Source of the DNA: Hypsibius dujardini
Taxonomy: Eukaryota > Tardigrada > Eutardigrada > Parachela > Hypsibiidae
NCBI GenBank assembly: GCA_001579985.1
Contig: LRSR01006586.1
Span: 1 to 26,015, forward strand
Direction of reading: 5' to 3'
DNA length: 26,015 bases
Made by a program: the position numbers and the translations under genes. This document shows, in pieces, positions 10,251-19,831 of the stretch. The notes beneath the pieces are model-generated. The model did not search any database. It had not been told where the DNA came from and saw only the letters and a list, made by a program, of their open reading frames with translations. Positions within the stretch are counted from its first letter, which is position 1. Every line of letters begins with the position of its first letter.

Positions 10251-10891
10251 ACTAAGGCAGCTCTTTATGTATAGAATAACCACACACGACTCGACGTAGC
10301 CTTGAACTGTAAAGCGATGGTGCTTTACTTCTATGCTTCCCAATTTTTGCGGAGCAAGTATCAATACGAATAGTTGAATGACTGATGTGTGGGTACCCCA
10401 TTTAGCAAGAACTTGTAAATAAATATTGTTTAGAGTCGCTTTAAAATCGCCATCGTAGCGTATTTATATCGGCGTACGGCTACATGTACGAATTATTTGA
10501 ATTTCCATTTGAATGATTGGGCCCTTTGGTAGGCGGATACTGCGTTCCAGATTAAGTCTGGTTGCTGCTCTTGAGAACTCCTATCCTAGTGACATCACCG
10601 AGGGTCTGCGCCAAGGCATTGAATGAAATAATACTCGTACAATGTAGGATCGTTCCTCGTTCCATCCTGTAATAATGATTGCACATGATGATTGTACACG
10701 ATTGCGTATGATGATATATTTACAAGTAATTTTATTAGAGACAGTCGGCGTTCGTTCGCATTATTATTGGTAATACAGATTTAGATAAAATAGCGAAAAG
10801 CATGTGTTAAAATGTAAAACAGGGGTACAACACAATTTATTCCAGTATCGCACCATATTGTATACTGAAAAAATGGTTTTGTTATAAACTA
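10251..10891. other. Intergenic region upstream of GPCR-1
   Basis: This is AT-rich sequence upstream of the GPCR-1 start. No coding exon or recognisable element is seen. Confidence 0.5.
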
Positions 10892-11244
10892 TGAGGTAAG
10901 GGCACTGGAATGGGCCAATTGTTTTTCCCGTACCCTGGAATGGGCCACCCGGGAATCAGAACTTTCACACAAAGTTTTGGCTATCATTAAGGTTTTAAGC
11001 GACAGAGAATAATCGATAATCTGGTGGAATGCGTATCAGATTAGAAAAAAATTGCGGGAACATGCTTAAAAAAGAGAAATAAAAAGCTCCATTGGACGAT
11101 TGGAGAAATTCCATTGTAGAGGTCGCTGACCACGCAGTGACCTATCTGTTTTTGATTAATTTGCGACAGAGCGCCCCCTGCCGCCCGGTGGCCCATTCCA
11201 GGGTACGGGAAAGTCAAGTGGCCCATTCCAGTGCCCTGACCTCA
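10892..11244. mobile_element. Non-autonomous inverted-repeat element with TA target site
   Basis: The left arm (10892-10950) and right arm (11188-11244) are inverted copies of about 55 bp, with outer ends TGAGGTAAGGGCACTGG and CCAGTGCCCTGACCTCA. TA occurs immediately outside both ends (10890-10891 and 11245-11246), as expected for a Tc1/mariner-type insertion. Within each arm the motif TGGAATGGGCCA occurs twice in direct orientation. The 353-bp element has no coding capacity. Confidence 0.82.
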
Positions 11245-11246
11245 TA

Positions 11247-11556
11247 CTGTATTCGGACCGTCAATTCAGATGAAAGATAAAAAACGAAATCATGATTCCG
11301 TGTACCGGTACGTTTATACTTGGCCGAATGTCATTTCATTTGTTCGCATTACTTGTGTACTCCTACGTTCATTTAATAACCGTTGTCAAACCGTAAACGC
11401 ACAATAGTGCCAGGTTTAAGGCATAAAAAAGCAACAAAAAAGCCAAGCTGACTCTTGACTTTTAAAACAGAGAATATTTCATCCAGCTCATGTGCATGAG
11501 GATGGGTGCCCAGCACACCGATACATTTCCTGTCTGGATTTCAATATTACAGTACT
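11247..11556. other. Spacer between the inverted-repeat element and the LINE-like remnant
   Basis: There is no open frame of note and no repeat structure that I can identify. Confidence 0.4.
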
Positions 11557-11728
11557 TCACTCTCTCACATAATCTAAAAAGCGCTTCTTCCCCGCTTGCT
11601 GTTCCACTCGCTTAGCGATGTCGGCGACGAGCGTCTTAGCATCCGATCTCCAAGGTCCGAAGGTTTCAAAACCCAATAGAACGAACAGCACCCGGTCTAC
11701 AATTCGTATTAGTTGGCTGGTTGATGCT
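11557..11728 (-). pseudogene. Remnant of a non-LTR retrotransposon ORF2 C-terminal region
   Basis: A minus-strand frame of about 57 codons ends at TGA 11559-11557 and contains LLGFETFGPWRSDAKTLVAD followed by IAKRVEQQAGKKRF. Sequence of the form ETxGPWxxxAKxLxxxI just beyond the reverse transcriptase domain is familiar from LINE-like elements. It is open for only this short distance, with no RT catalytic motif upstream, so it is a decayed 3' fragment. The next 100 bp (11740-11835) resemble 23065-23160 elsewhere in the window. This is a family-level impression, not a searched match. Confidence 0.45.
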
Positions 11729-11849
11729 CATGAATACGAGTCCCACGCTGGAAGCAATCTACAGCGGTTGCCCGTAACCCGGGGGCTGTGAAGATTATCA
11801 TCCAGGCGCTGGACACTGAACCTGCAACGAAATTTACTGCTGCAGGCGG

Positions 11850-12191
11850 TAATGCACATTATGCACATAAAATGTGCATAATGTTAGTCTTCCACTGTGC
11901 ATCTCTTATACAGATTAACAGTTTTTCGAACTGCGGCACACAATCTCGTATATCTAATCAATACTTCATATTTTCTCCAAGGACAGCATAACAGTTATTC
12001 TAGTTTATAAAAACTATTAATGGGTAACAGTATCTATATTTAATTGATATGATGTATATGATACAATGATACAAACCGGTTATACAAGAGATAGTGCGCC
12101 GTCAATAAAATATGTCAAAACGTCTGTCAAAAAGGGGTATTAAAAAAGGTACCAGCGAGCAAACGAACTGTTGAGCGGTGCGCGTCAAAAC
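11850..12191. other. AT-rich spacer 3' of GPCR-2
   Basis: This AT-rich sequence contains small palindromic patches such as TGCACATTATGCACATAAAA at about 11851 but no gene. Confidence 0.4.
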
Positions 12192-12751
12192 CTAGGCTTG
12201 TGATTGGTCTAGTCGCAATTTTCGTTTGTTTACTGCCCGGTTGAAACAGAAACAGTGAAACAGTGGCGATGGCATGCTCGCTATGCGCCTTCCCATCAAG
12301 CTGAGGATCCCGATGGGCATTGCGCACACAATAAAGAAGAGACACATTGCAAAGGCCGTCTTCGTCACTGCCCGTTCTCGTTCTACTTGGCCTCGCGACA
12401 GTCGTCGCAGCTGCCAACGCCGAACAACCCTCATCTGGCGACGACGGGCCAAAATGAGTTTGACCACAATGGCCGAGTAACAGTCTACGTTGGCAGCCAG
12501 AGCCGTGATGGAAAAGAAGGTCTGACAAAACTGGAAATAAACCAGCGAAGTAGTGCTAAACAAGGCACAGCGGGCGAATTCGATGACAAAGCCGTAATGC
12601 GACCCCAGTTCGAAGAGCGGGAACATCAGAACCACCGTAGCGACCAGCCAAGGCGCAGCCACGAAGATCACTACATTAAAAACTGTTATTGGCTGTTCAC
12701 ACATATCATAATTGAATGGAACAAGTTAAACTAATTGTAAACTAAGGGTGC

Positions 12752-13045
12752 TCAAAGTTCGCTTATTTGCAGCGTTTATTTCGCTATTTCAAACTCGTTA
12801 ATCTCCCTGGTTTTAAAGATAAGCGAGAAAAGCAGCCAAAGAGCTCCTTTTCTCGGTTATCTGCTCGCTAATTGTGTGCATCTGCCTTGTGAGTGGTCCA
12901 TGTCAGTTGAGATTAGCGAAGGAGACACAGCCTCAGGTAAGCCAGGGGGCGGGTCCTCGTATCACCGTTGCAAGGGCGTGCAAAAACCAGGGAGATTAGC
13001 GAGTTTGAAGTAGCGAAATAAACGCTGCAAATAAGCGAACTTTGA
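12752..13045. mobile_element. Foldback MITE with 63-bp inverted repeats
   Basis: The left arm (12752-12814, starting TCAAAGTTCGCTTATTTGC) and right arm (12983-13045) are inverted copies differing at 2 of 63 positions. A smaller imperfect inverted repeat (GATAAGCGAGAAAAG and its partner, about 12817-12873) sits inside. There is no coding capacity. No clear target-site duplication is visible, so the superfamily is open. It lies inside the GPCR-2 intron. Confidence 0.85.
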
Positions 13046-13179
13046 ATATCTTTACTACATGCGCAACGGAACACCGAACAAAATAAGAGCGTGGTTTTTA
13101 ATACTGAGGCGCAGAACAATAGCGGAAAAGATTCTGTGCGGAAACAAACAAGTGGGACGGAACAGATAAGGCAACAGAA

Positions 13180-13326
13180 TATTAAGGAACATAAGAATGC
13201 AATTCAGAATCACGAAGAAGTAAACAGTAACAAAACATGTAATTATGTGGAATGGTGTAATTGTAAAGAGATACCTTCAGCCATAGAACATTAAGGAACA
13301 TGAAAGCGCAGTTCAGAATCAAAGAA
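13180..13326. repeat. Two direct copies of a ~35-bp repeat in the GPCR-2 intron
   Basis: TTAAGGAACATAAGAATGC at about 13181 and TTAAGGAACATGAAAGCGC at about 13291 each continue into AATTCAGAATCA or AGTTCAGAATCA. The surrounding intron is rich in GGAACA/GAACAG words. Confidence 0.65.
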
Positions 13327-14317
13327 TCCGAACAATAACGAACTCAAATATGTAGAACAGACAAATTGTATAGGAACATCTTCAGTAGTAGAAAAACTAT
13401 GGAACAAAGCGGATATATCGGGATCATAAGGAGCCGAATTAACAATGAACCAACTAACGTTGAACGAAACAACTCGTAATGGAAACACACTAAGCAACAG
13501 CACACTACGGACCAGAGTATGAGGTTTAGAATCCAACAGAACGTTACAAGAATAAGAATAACTGCAAAAGCTAGCTTAAGCAACAAGGCCTAACAGAACG
13601 AACAATGGAATAGGATGCTTAATTGATTGTGAAAGATAACATATAAAGTCGAGATATTGAGCAGAACAGAGACGAACAGGACAGTGAAACGTCGCATCGG
13701 ACTACTAGGAACAGAACGCGGTTCCGCATATTTGACCATGAAGAATTTTAACTTGCTTTAGAAAGACGGAAAAATTTAACGCACACAATTAGAACTGGAA
13801 CAAAATGAGCCCATAAACAATAAGCAATTAAAAAACCAGCCACGGTCCGAGACCTTGGTTTGGCGGGGTCAAATTGAAAACGTGTACCTTTGCAGGCGGG
13901 CGATTTTATCCAACGGAATCGGTCAACAGTGATCACCACGACAAGAAAGCGATGTAGAGCTATGGTGGTGTGACAGAGGCCCGCGTACCTGGGCTTGGCC
14001 ATGAAGTTGGACGGCCCGACGATGGCGGTGTAGGCATGCAGCGGACAGCATATCAGGCTGTATATGATGGTTGTGACTGCCACATTGACGAAGAGGTGAT
14101 CCACAGACGATCGGAGTTTGCGACGTTGCCGGCAAAGAAGAATCGCGAGTAAAACAGAATCGACCGCTCCGGCTACTCCTACTGTCACGAAGACATACTC
14201 GGACGCGTATCTGTACGCGAGCAATTGGTCCCATTGAGATTCGTTATAGCTGGATAAGTTAAACAAAGTCTCGTTGTGTAAACTGCCATTTTGGAACAAT
14301 GGGATTTGCGGATCCAT

Positions 14318-15040
14318 TGCGTGCGACGGACTTGTAGGAGGATGGGGTTACAAATGTGGCTTTCTTAGAGAAAAGGCTGAAAGCATACTTTGGTCATACA
14401 ATGCTTGAATATGGGTAACCCATATGCATGCATAATCTACGAAATGTGCCATTAGAATGTGATAAATATCCTGGCAAAGATGTTACTTACTAATCAAAAG
14501 TAAATTTTTTTATAGCAACTATTTATGATATCTTACGACCTACATAATCCTGTTGTGTTATTGATCGTTGATCGTTAAATGACGCAGGGATATGCTGTGA
14601 TATTGCAGCGTTGGGCGATCCACTGTAAATTGTTGTTGCGCTATGTATTGCGGTGAATGGGCCTGTGGCGGTGCGCAGTGCGTTTTGTCCCGCGCAGGGG
14701 AACGCACAATTTCATTGCAACTTTGTCCAATTAATAGTCCAGGTGAAATATGTGTGTCAATCTTGGAGAGCACTAGGATCGTTTGGTTCCGCGAGAACGG
14801 GGTTGGCGTATGCGGACATTGCGCGGGCAGCTGGAAAGCGGTCAAAATGATGAATGATAACTTGTGATGCGATTCATACACATACTGTGGAGTATTACGA
14901 TGATTCGGTTCCAAACGCATCATGGTTCGTTGGGATTTATAGTATCTGCGCAGTTGTATTTCGATAGATCTAAATTCCTCTCGTAATCTCTGCCACGCCC
15001 ATACCAATCATTTGAGCATAGGAACGATATGGGACATCCT
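14318..15040. other. Spacer between GPCR-2 and the GPCR-3 fragment
   Basis: It replaces what should be the rest of GPCR-3. A 149-codon minus-strand frame spans 14558-15007, but it has no recognisable domain and competing open frames exist on the plus strand, so it is not called as a gene. Confidence 0.4.
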
Positions 15041-15419
15041 TTATTTCCGGTTATCCGACAGTTCGGCTTGTACGAACCCAGCGGAACGACAGAGGCTCGC
15101 GTACGCAGGTGTAGACAGGAAGTTATCCGGCCCGGTGAGTGCGGTGTAAGCATTGACCGGACAACATAACAGGCTGTAAATGATGGTACTGCCTGCAAGG
15201 TTGACGTAGAGATGGTCAGTGAACGAGCGGAGCTCTCGACGCTGTCGGTGAAGAAGCATCAGGAGTAATGACCCGCCGATGGCTTCGACTAGCTCGGTTA
15301 CCGCGAAGACACAACGCCTGTTTGTATGCGAACCATTGATTCCATGGCTGGGATGCGTTATTGGAACGTGAAGCGTTTGGTGCAAGTTTACGGGAGCTGT
15401 TGTAGACTAATATTGACAT
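15041..15419 (-). pseudogene. GPCR-3: 5' fragment of a receptor, frameshifted and truncated in TM3
   Basis: The ATG at 15419 opens MSILVYNSSRKLAPNASRS and NQWFAYKQA, matching the N-terminus of GPCR-1 with three sequons. Just after YKQA the homology continues in another frame (CVFAVTELVEAIGGSLLLML, then HRQRRELRS, TM2 with CPVNAYTALTG, and YASLCRSAGFV). A single-base-type frameshift therefore lies near 15305-15315. The frame stops at 15041 after AGFVQAEL, inside TM3. No later receptor exon is found between here and GPCR-2. Confidence 0.75.
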
Positions 15420-16181
15420 TTTGACCTCCGTATTGTCGCTATATGCTTGGAGGAATTTTCTAAAAAAAAAAACAATAATTTACTAAGCGATTTACGCTAT
15501 ATTTACGACACTCTGCCTGAGTAAAGCGAATTACTAGTGACCTCGCTTTGATTCATGGGCAGGGTAGTGCTGTTACTTCGCACAGCTGTCGGCTCTTCGT
15601 TATACAGTTGTCTGTCTTAATCTTAAACGGTTCACAGGTCGGGAGTTCAGGGTAACACCCGGTACATCTATACCGGCTGCGATATGTCTACGGAGCAATT
15701 TGCACGTAACTCGGCCAACGCGGGGGCAGAAGATGCGCCGAAAGAGGGGATAAACAACGGACTGTCCACAACCTCTTTTTGTAAATTACTATTCTACGAA
15801 GGTAGGCATATAAATAAATTGGTCGATATCAATGGTTAATTTTGCTGTTACTGTACATTCCCTTCTGCGCAGGAATGGGCATCTAGATAAATGGGAAAAA
15901 TATAAAATATAAAATACAAAATATATAATAAAATATAATATATAAACGGGAAAAGTATGCGAGCCAACGTTAACGCTCAAGTCCGACTAACGAACGATTC
16001 AAATAAAAGCCTCACGGAAAAATGTTAGTCGTTCATTCCCACACTGCCCGTTGTTCTTAAGAGTAGCGGAGAAGATTGAAACGTTTGGCAAAGAAGCTAT
16101 TGAAGCCTCTATGTATTCCCGCATAAATATCGAGTAGAGCTGAAGAAATTGGGGTTGGGATATGACCGAGGGAGGAGATTT
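15420..16181. other. Intergenic region between GPCR-3 and the left Fringe-like gene
   Basis: No gene is seen. An AT-rich simple repeat of ATAAAAT type occupies about 15897-15946. Confidence 0.5.
15897..15946. repeat. AT-rich (ATAAAAT)n-like simple repeat
   Basis: Irregular TATAAAATA units between two copies of GGGAAAA (15892 and 15949). Confidence 0.7.
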
Positions 16182-18448
16182 TCAATTATCTGTTATAGTC
16201 CGCGAGCATTCTCTGGGTCTGAGAAAGGCATGAAGTGAACGGAATCTGTAACGGAGCGAAGTAGTTGTTATGGTTGCTATAAAAAAAACAGTATACCATC
16301 ACAATGGTTGTACTTGGTAGGATCGGAAGGTGTAATGTTGTGGAAAGACGAAAGCTGGACAGTGTTTTCAAAGTGCTTATAGCGTGTGTAGCTCAGGCTT
16401 ATCTACAAACGAAATGGTTAATCGTTACTTCTAGGAACACGAGTTCCTTCGAAGACGGGATCTCGCAAACGTTTTCCACTTTTCACTTACAGCATTCTTG
16501 ATATCGTTTTGTGACAGTATTTGAAGTTTCTCCAAGTGAGAATGCATCGTTGGAACTTCAGTGATAGTGATGTTGTAATAGCCTGTAGTAATCAAAAAGT
16601 TATAAGTAAAATCTGTTGATTGGGTTCACTTGTACATTATTTTGCTTGCTGGTGATTTTTCAACGTCAATTAAAGCAACACTAACCAGTCACGTATCCTA
16701 CACCCACATCATCCGCGAGGCCTGGCAATTTACGGCAGACACCTTCCAGGCCGGATCCGCCGGTCAAGCAACTCACCGTCGGCATGATCCGCTGCATGGC
16801 AACCCGAGTCAGACAAAAGCCGGCTCCTCCGGTTCCAAACTGAAAGGTGACACGTCCCTTTTCATTGCCGGATATGACGTCCTTCAGCTTGACCATGCCA
16901 CGGGAGCTTTTCCCCAAATACAGTGGCATCGAAGCGTCGTGTCGCTCCAGCTCCTTTAACAGTTGGTAAATGTTGACATAATTATCATCATCAAAGTGGC
17001 AGTACCATCTGGAATAATGAAACAAAATTCTTATAGAAAGTAGTTATAATAGTTATCTAATTTATACCTGGTTATCCACCTCATAATCCTGAATTCCATA
17101 TTTCAGTGTAGCTAACCGATTGACCGTCACCTCCCTGATGGCTACCCTGCAGTCTTCTCGCCCGGCTTTCCCTCTCACTCCTTCCAACATGGTCCGCCCC
17201 AACACTAGCTCAACGGCCTCCCATCTCTCTGTCTGATCTGTCTTGCGTTGTCTGCCATTCTGCGTGCAATTCTCCTTCCCCTCTAGCAAGCCCTGATTGT
17301 TTTTCACTTGCTTTTTCCGTCTCTATGCACACCGGTCATGTTCTTATCTTACCGTCTGGCTCCTTCGTGCTATTCTACCTCATTTTTCATGTTTTACTGC
17401 AATCGTTCCACCTCATCGTGTATTCGGTTGCTGTGATTATTCGTCTTCCATCAACTACTACAACTCGTCTAGCTGACCAGCCATTCACTCTTCCGTTTGG
17501 CAGACTATCTGTTCAATTATCTTTCCGTTTGGTCTTCCCTGTCGCCAAGCCTCTCTTCATGCTCCACTCTATCCTTTTGCTCAGTTAACTAATCTCTTCA
17601 ACATTTGTCACACAATTTCCACACATTCTCTGTATTACATAATCTAATTAAGGTTTCGATTGCGGCTGTCACTTTCCACTCTGGTATTTTTTGGTATACG
17701 GTCCTTTTAATAATAACACATTACTTGGAAGCTTGTGGTTCTCCGTAGTAGAGATCAAATTCGGCTGCTTGCTTGCAGCAGAAATCCGTTCTAAATAATA
17801 AGATTGGTACAAAAAGTCCGTACAACCGTATCTGTTAAAAAAACTACATGTGTGAAGTGAAGTTTACAAATGAATGCTTACTGGTGTGAGAACTGGGACA
17901 TCTGCTTTTGACCATTCGTCCACCTTCAAATAATATTGACACGGAAGGTTATGAATGATGTGAGTTACAAAAAAACTTGTGGCTACAACATCGATATAGT
18001 TTCACCTGTGAGATTGTTAACGGAGTCGTCCACAGCATCGGACAGGACCGCCACCTACAGGGATGACAATTATTACATGAGATATTTTGAAAGTAATAAA
18101 AAAAAATTATAACGTGTTTGATGGATGTGAAGAAAAACATTTTACCTTAACGAGTGGTCTGTCATTTCTTCCCTTCAGCAACAGGGCCTCCGACATCCAA
18201 GTGGAGGCGATCAGTTCAATCCGGAGACGGTGGAATTTTTCCGTTGTCTTGATCGTTATGAACAAAAAGTTTCCCTCGACGTGGGTGAAGTCGGTGGGAC
18301 ATCTGCTCCGTCCAGCCGCAATTAGATAAGTCTCCTCAATCAGACGAGTTTGCAGAGGCTGAAAGTGGAAGAATGCCAAGAGGCTGAGTGTCAACGCGAA
18401 GCACTTCACGACGAATCGCCAGCTCGGTCGAACATTACGCCAAACCAT
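16182..18448 (-). CDS. Fringe-like glycosyltransferase, left copy, one base short at exon 3/4 junction
   Basis: Exons 18448-18146, 18054-18006, 17923-17882, 17790-17725, 17008-16686, 16582-16491, 16402-16314 and 16245-16182 correspond one-to-one with the right copy. The donors and acceptors are GT-AG. A signal-anchor helix lies near the N-terminus (FALTLSLLAFFHF). The catalytic exon has WYCHFDDDNYVN, LYLGKSSRGMVKL, FQFGTGGAGFC and PGLADDVGVGYV, followed by MHSHLEKL and DPTKFRSLHAFL, all Fringe hallmarks. Exon 1 is 14 codons shorter than in the right copy. Exon 3 is 42 nt instead of 43, because only ACCA precedes its GTAAGC donor. The join to exon 4 is therefore out of frame, and the total is 1028 nt, one short of a multiple of three. 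Everything else is open. It could be a young pseudogene, a sequence error, or a gene with an unusual junction. Confidence 0.75.
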
Positions 18449-19228
18449 CGCAATTCAATACCACGGAAAAGTGGGGAAAAAACGGCAATCATGTATGCAC
18501 AAATGCCTGTTGCCTTTGCAAACCTCCAGAGAAAGAGAGAGAAAGAGTGAGAGAGCGCGAATGAGATAGCATAAAGTTTACAACTTTACAACTGCTTCTT
18601 TGACGTACAACAATAACTGTTTTAAGGTGGGATACAAAGGGCGCAGTCGGGAACCGGACTTTCACAGCTGATTAACGGTCTGTCGCACCACTCCTCTTCA
18701 CACGAGTCGAACGTTGCCCTGATTAAATACATTCCAGTCTGCGGAAGATAGATGAATAATCCTAATGTGCTAAATGCCGAAGCTGTGTATCAGTCTGTGT
18801 GTGTGTTTGGGTCATTGGAAAACTTTCATTAAGTAATACAACTGTATCAGCTTTTATTCATAGTTTCCAAACATTTCAAGCAGCGAGAAAACGTGGAACG
18901 GTCTGTCAGTGGGTACATGTATTCGTCTCGTGAGACGTGGGACAAGTGTTTAGACAGATAGATCCATCCAATGTGACGGGTGCGACAACCTTATCAATTT
19001 AGTGTCAAAACGGTCACTGAGATTTGGAGGTTACGAGTGTTTCCCCCGCCCCCCCCATGCCAGAAGTCGATGACGTAGTCATAGCTGGACAACCAGAAAC
19101 CTGGACTCGTTCTGATCAACCATTTGTGGAAGCAGGAACGGCGTTTGTTGAAGTGCTGGCTATAACACATTATATTGCGACAAGAACACAACGGAATTTT
19201 GCGGATTGAACACTGGAACGGATTCCTG
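18449..19228. other. Upstream region of the left Fringe-like gene
   Basis: It contains a GAGA-type purine run at about 18528-18560, a promoter block shared with the right copy (18668-18695), and no coding exon. Confidence 0.5.
18668..18695 (-). promoter_or_regulatory. Upstream block shared by both Fringe-like genes (left copy)
   Basis: On the plus strand CTGATTAACGG is followed by CGCACCACTCCT. The same two words, closely spaced, occur at 22268-22292 upstream of the right copy. It lies about 220-245 bases before the start codon, so it may be retained promoter or 5' UTR sequence. Confidence 0.4.
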
Positions 19229-19711
19229 ACAGAGGCTCTTTTAGGGTCCTTACAAGTTGGAACCAGGGGTGGGCAAACGGACAAGATGCATTTTTTCAAA
19301 ATTGAATCCAAAATTCGGTCTTTTGTTCCTGATTATTCTGAAAGTTGTAGTAGTGTCGGGTCAAATTTGCAAGGGCCCGGAATTTCAAAACATTTTCAAA
19401 AGCTCCAGTTTTTCATCAAATTTGGACGAAACAAATGTCTGTTATTAATAGGGCGGGTACTGGTATATTGGACCCATCAAATTACAAAATTTGACAGAAA
19501 AACTGAAGTTTTTGAAAATGTTTTGAAAACCAGGGGGGCCTTAAAAATCAAATCCTCCAGACCCCCACAAGTTCCAAAATTATCAGGAATAAACTTGCCG
19601 AATTTTGGGTTCGATTTCGAAAAAATTGCATTTAAACCCTTTGCTCCACCTCGAGGTCCTACCATGAGGGTGCTGTTTCGGACTTGAAAAAGCCCTAAAT
19701 GAACCCCTGAT
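19229..19711. repeat. Long imperfect inverted repeat (hairpin) between the Fringe-like genes
   Basis: Two arms of roughly 200 bp face each other around 19458. For example, CATTTTTTCAAAATTGAATCC with AAAATTCGG at 19289-19318 pairs with CCGAATTTTGGGTTCGATTT at about 19599. CAAAACATTTTCAAAAGCTCCAG at 19386 pairs with the block at 19511-19530. TTTTAGGG at 19239 pairs with CCCTAAAT at 19693. Pairing is imperfect but sustained over most of both arms. It reads through a 170-codon plus-strand frame that is best explained as a by-product of the repeat. Probably an old foldback transposon. Confidence 0.72.
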
Positions 19712-19831
19712 TCATAGAACGGTATTATAACCATTATTCTAACGGATCAAGTAGAACCAAACAATTTCTTTCGTCGTTTGTTCAATTACTCGTCGCTTAG
19801 GCCAGACTGATAACTGAAAGAGCTGAGTGTT

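Larger units (their letters stand above)
12192..14317 (-). pseudogene. GPCR-2: rhodopsin-like receptor copy lacking most of TM3
   Basis: Exon 1 is 14317-13888 (ATG at 14317; sequons NGS, NET, NLS, NES) and exon 2 runs from 12670 to the stop at 12192. They join in phase 1 at the same place as in GPCR-1. TM1 (VGVAGAVDSVLLAIL), the loop RQRRKLRS, TM2, TM4 (VAAPWLVATVVLMFP), TM5 (CYSAIVVKLIL) and TM6 (FIVCAMPIGIL) all align with GPCR-1. After YAGLC only HTT separates the cysteine from IALHRF, where GPCR-1 has 20 residues. About 51 bp have gone in frame, removing the core of TM3. After PSPLF the sequence departs from GPCR-1 and stops within 24 residues, so TM7 is also missing. The long intron holds a foldback element (12752-13045). 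A seven-helix receptor could not form, so I call it a pseudogene, though both exons are open and could be transcribed. Confidence 0.65.

Noticed and set aside
14558-15007. A 149-codon minus-strand open frame between GPCR-2 and GPCR-3.
   Set aside because: No domain, no splice support and a composition rich in H, Q, S and R. Plus-strand frames of similar quality overlap it. It may be part of an insertion that truncated GPCR-3, but this cannot be shown.
16314-16402. In-frame TAA and TGA in exon 7 of the left Fringe-like copy, seen when it is read in the frame of the long open stretch of the right copy.
   Set aside because: That frame is wrong. Starting at the internal acceptor (GTAG, ending 16403) and continuing into exon 8 gives SLSYTRYKHFENT and DPTKFRSLHAFL, which match the conserved Fringe C-terminus and are fully open. 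The right copy behaves the same way.
19175-19687. A 170-codon plus-strand open frame.
   Set aside because: It runs across both arms of the long inverted repeat, has no recognisable domain, and similar frames exist on the other strand, as expected from repeat symmetry.
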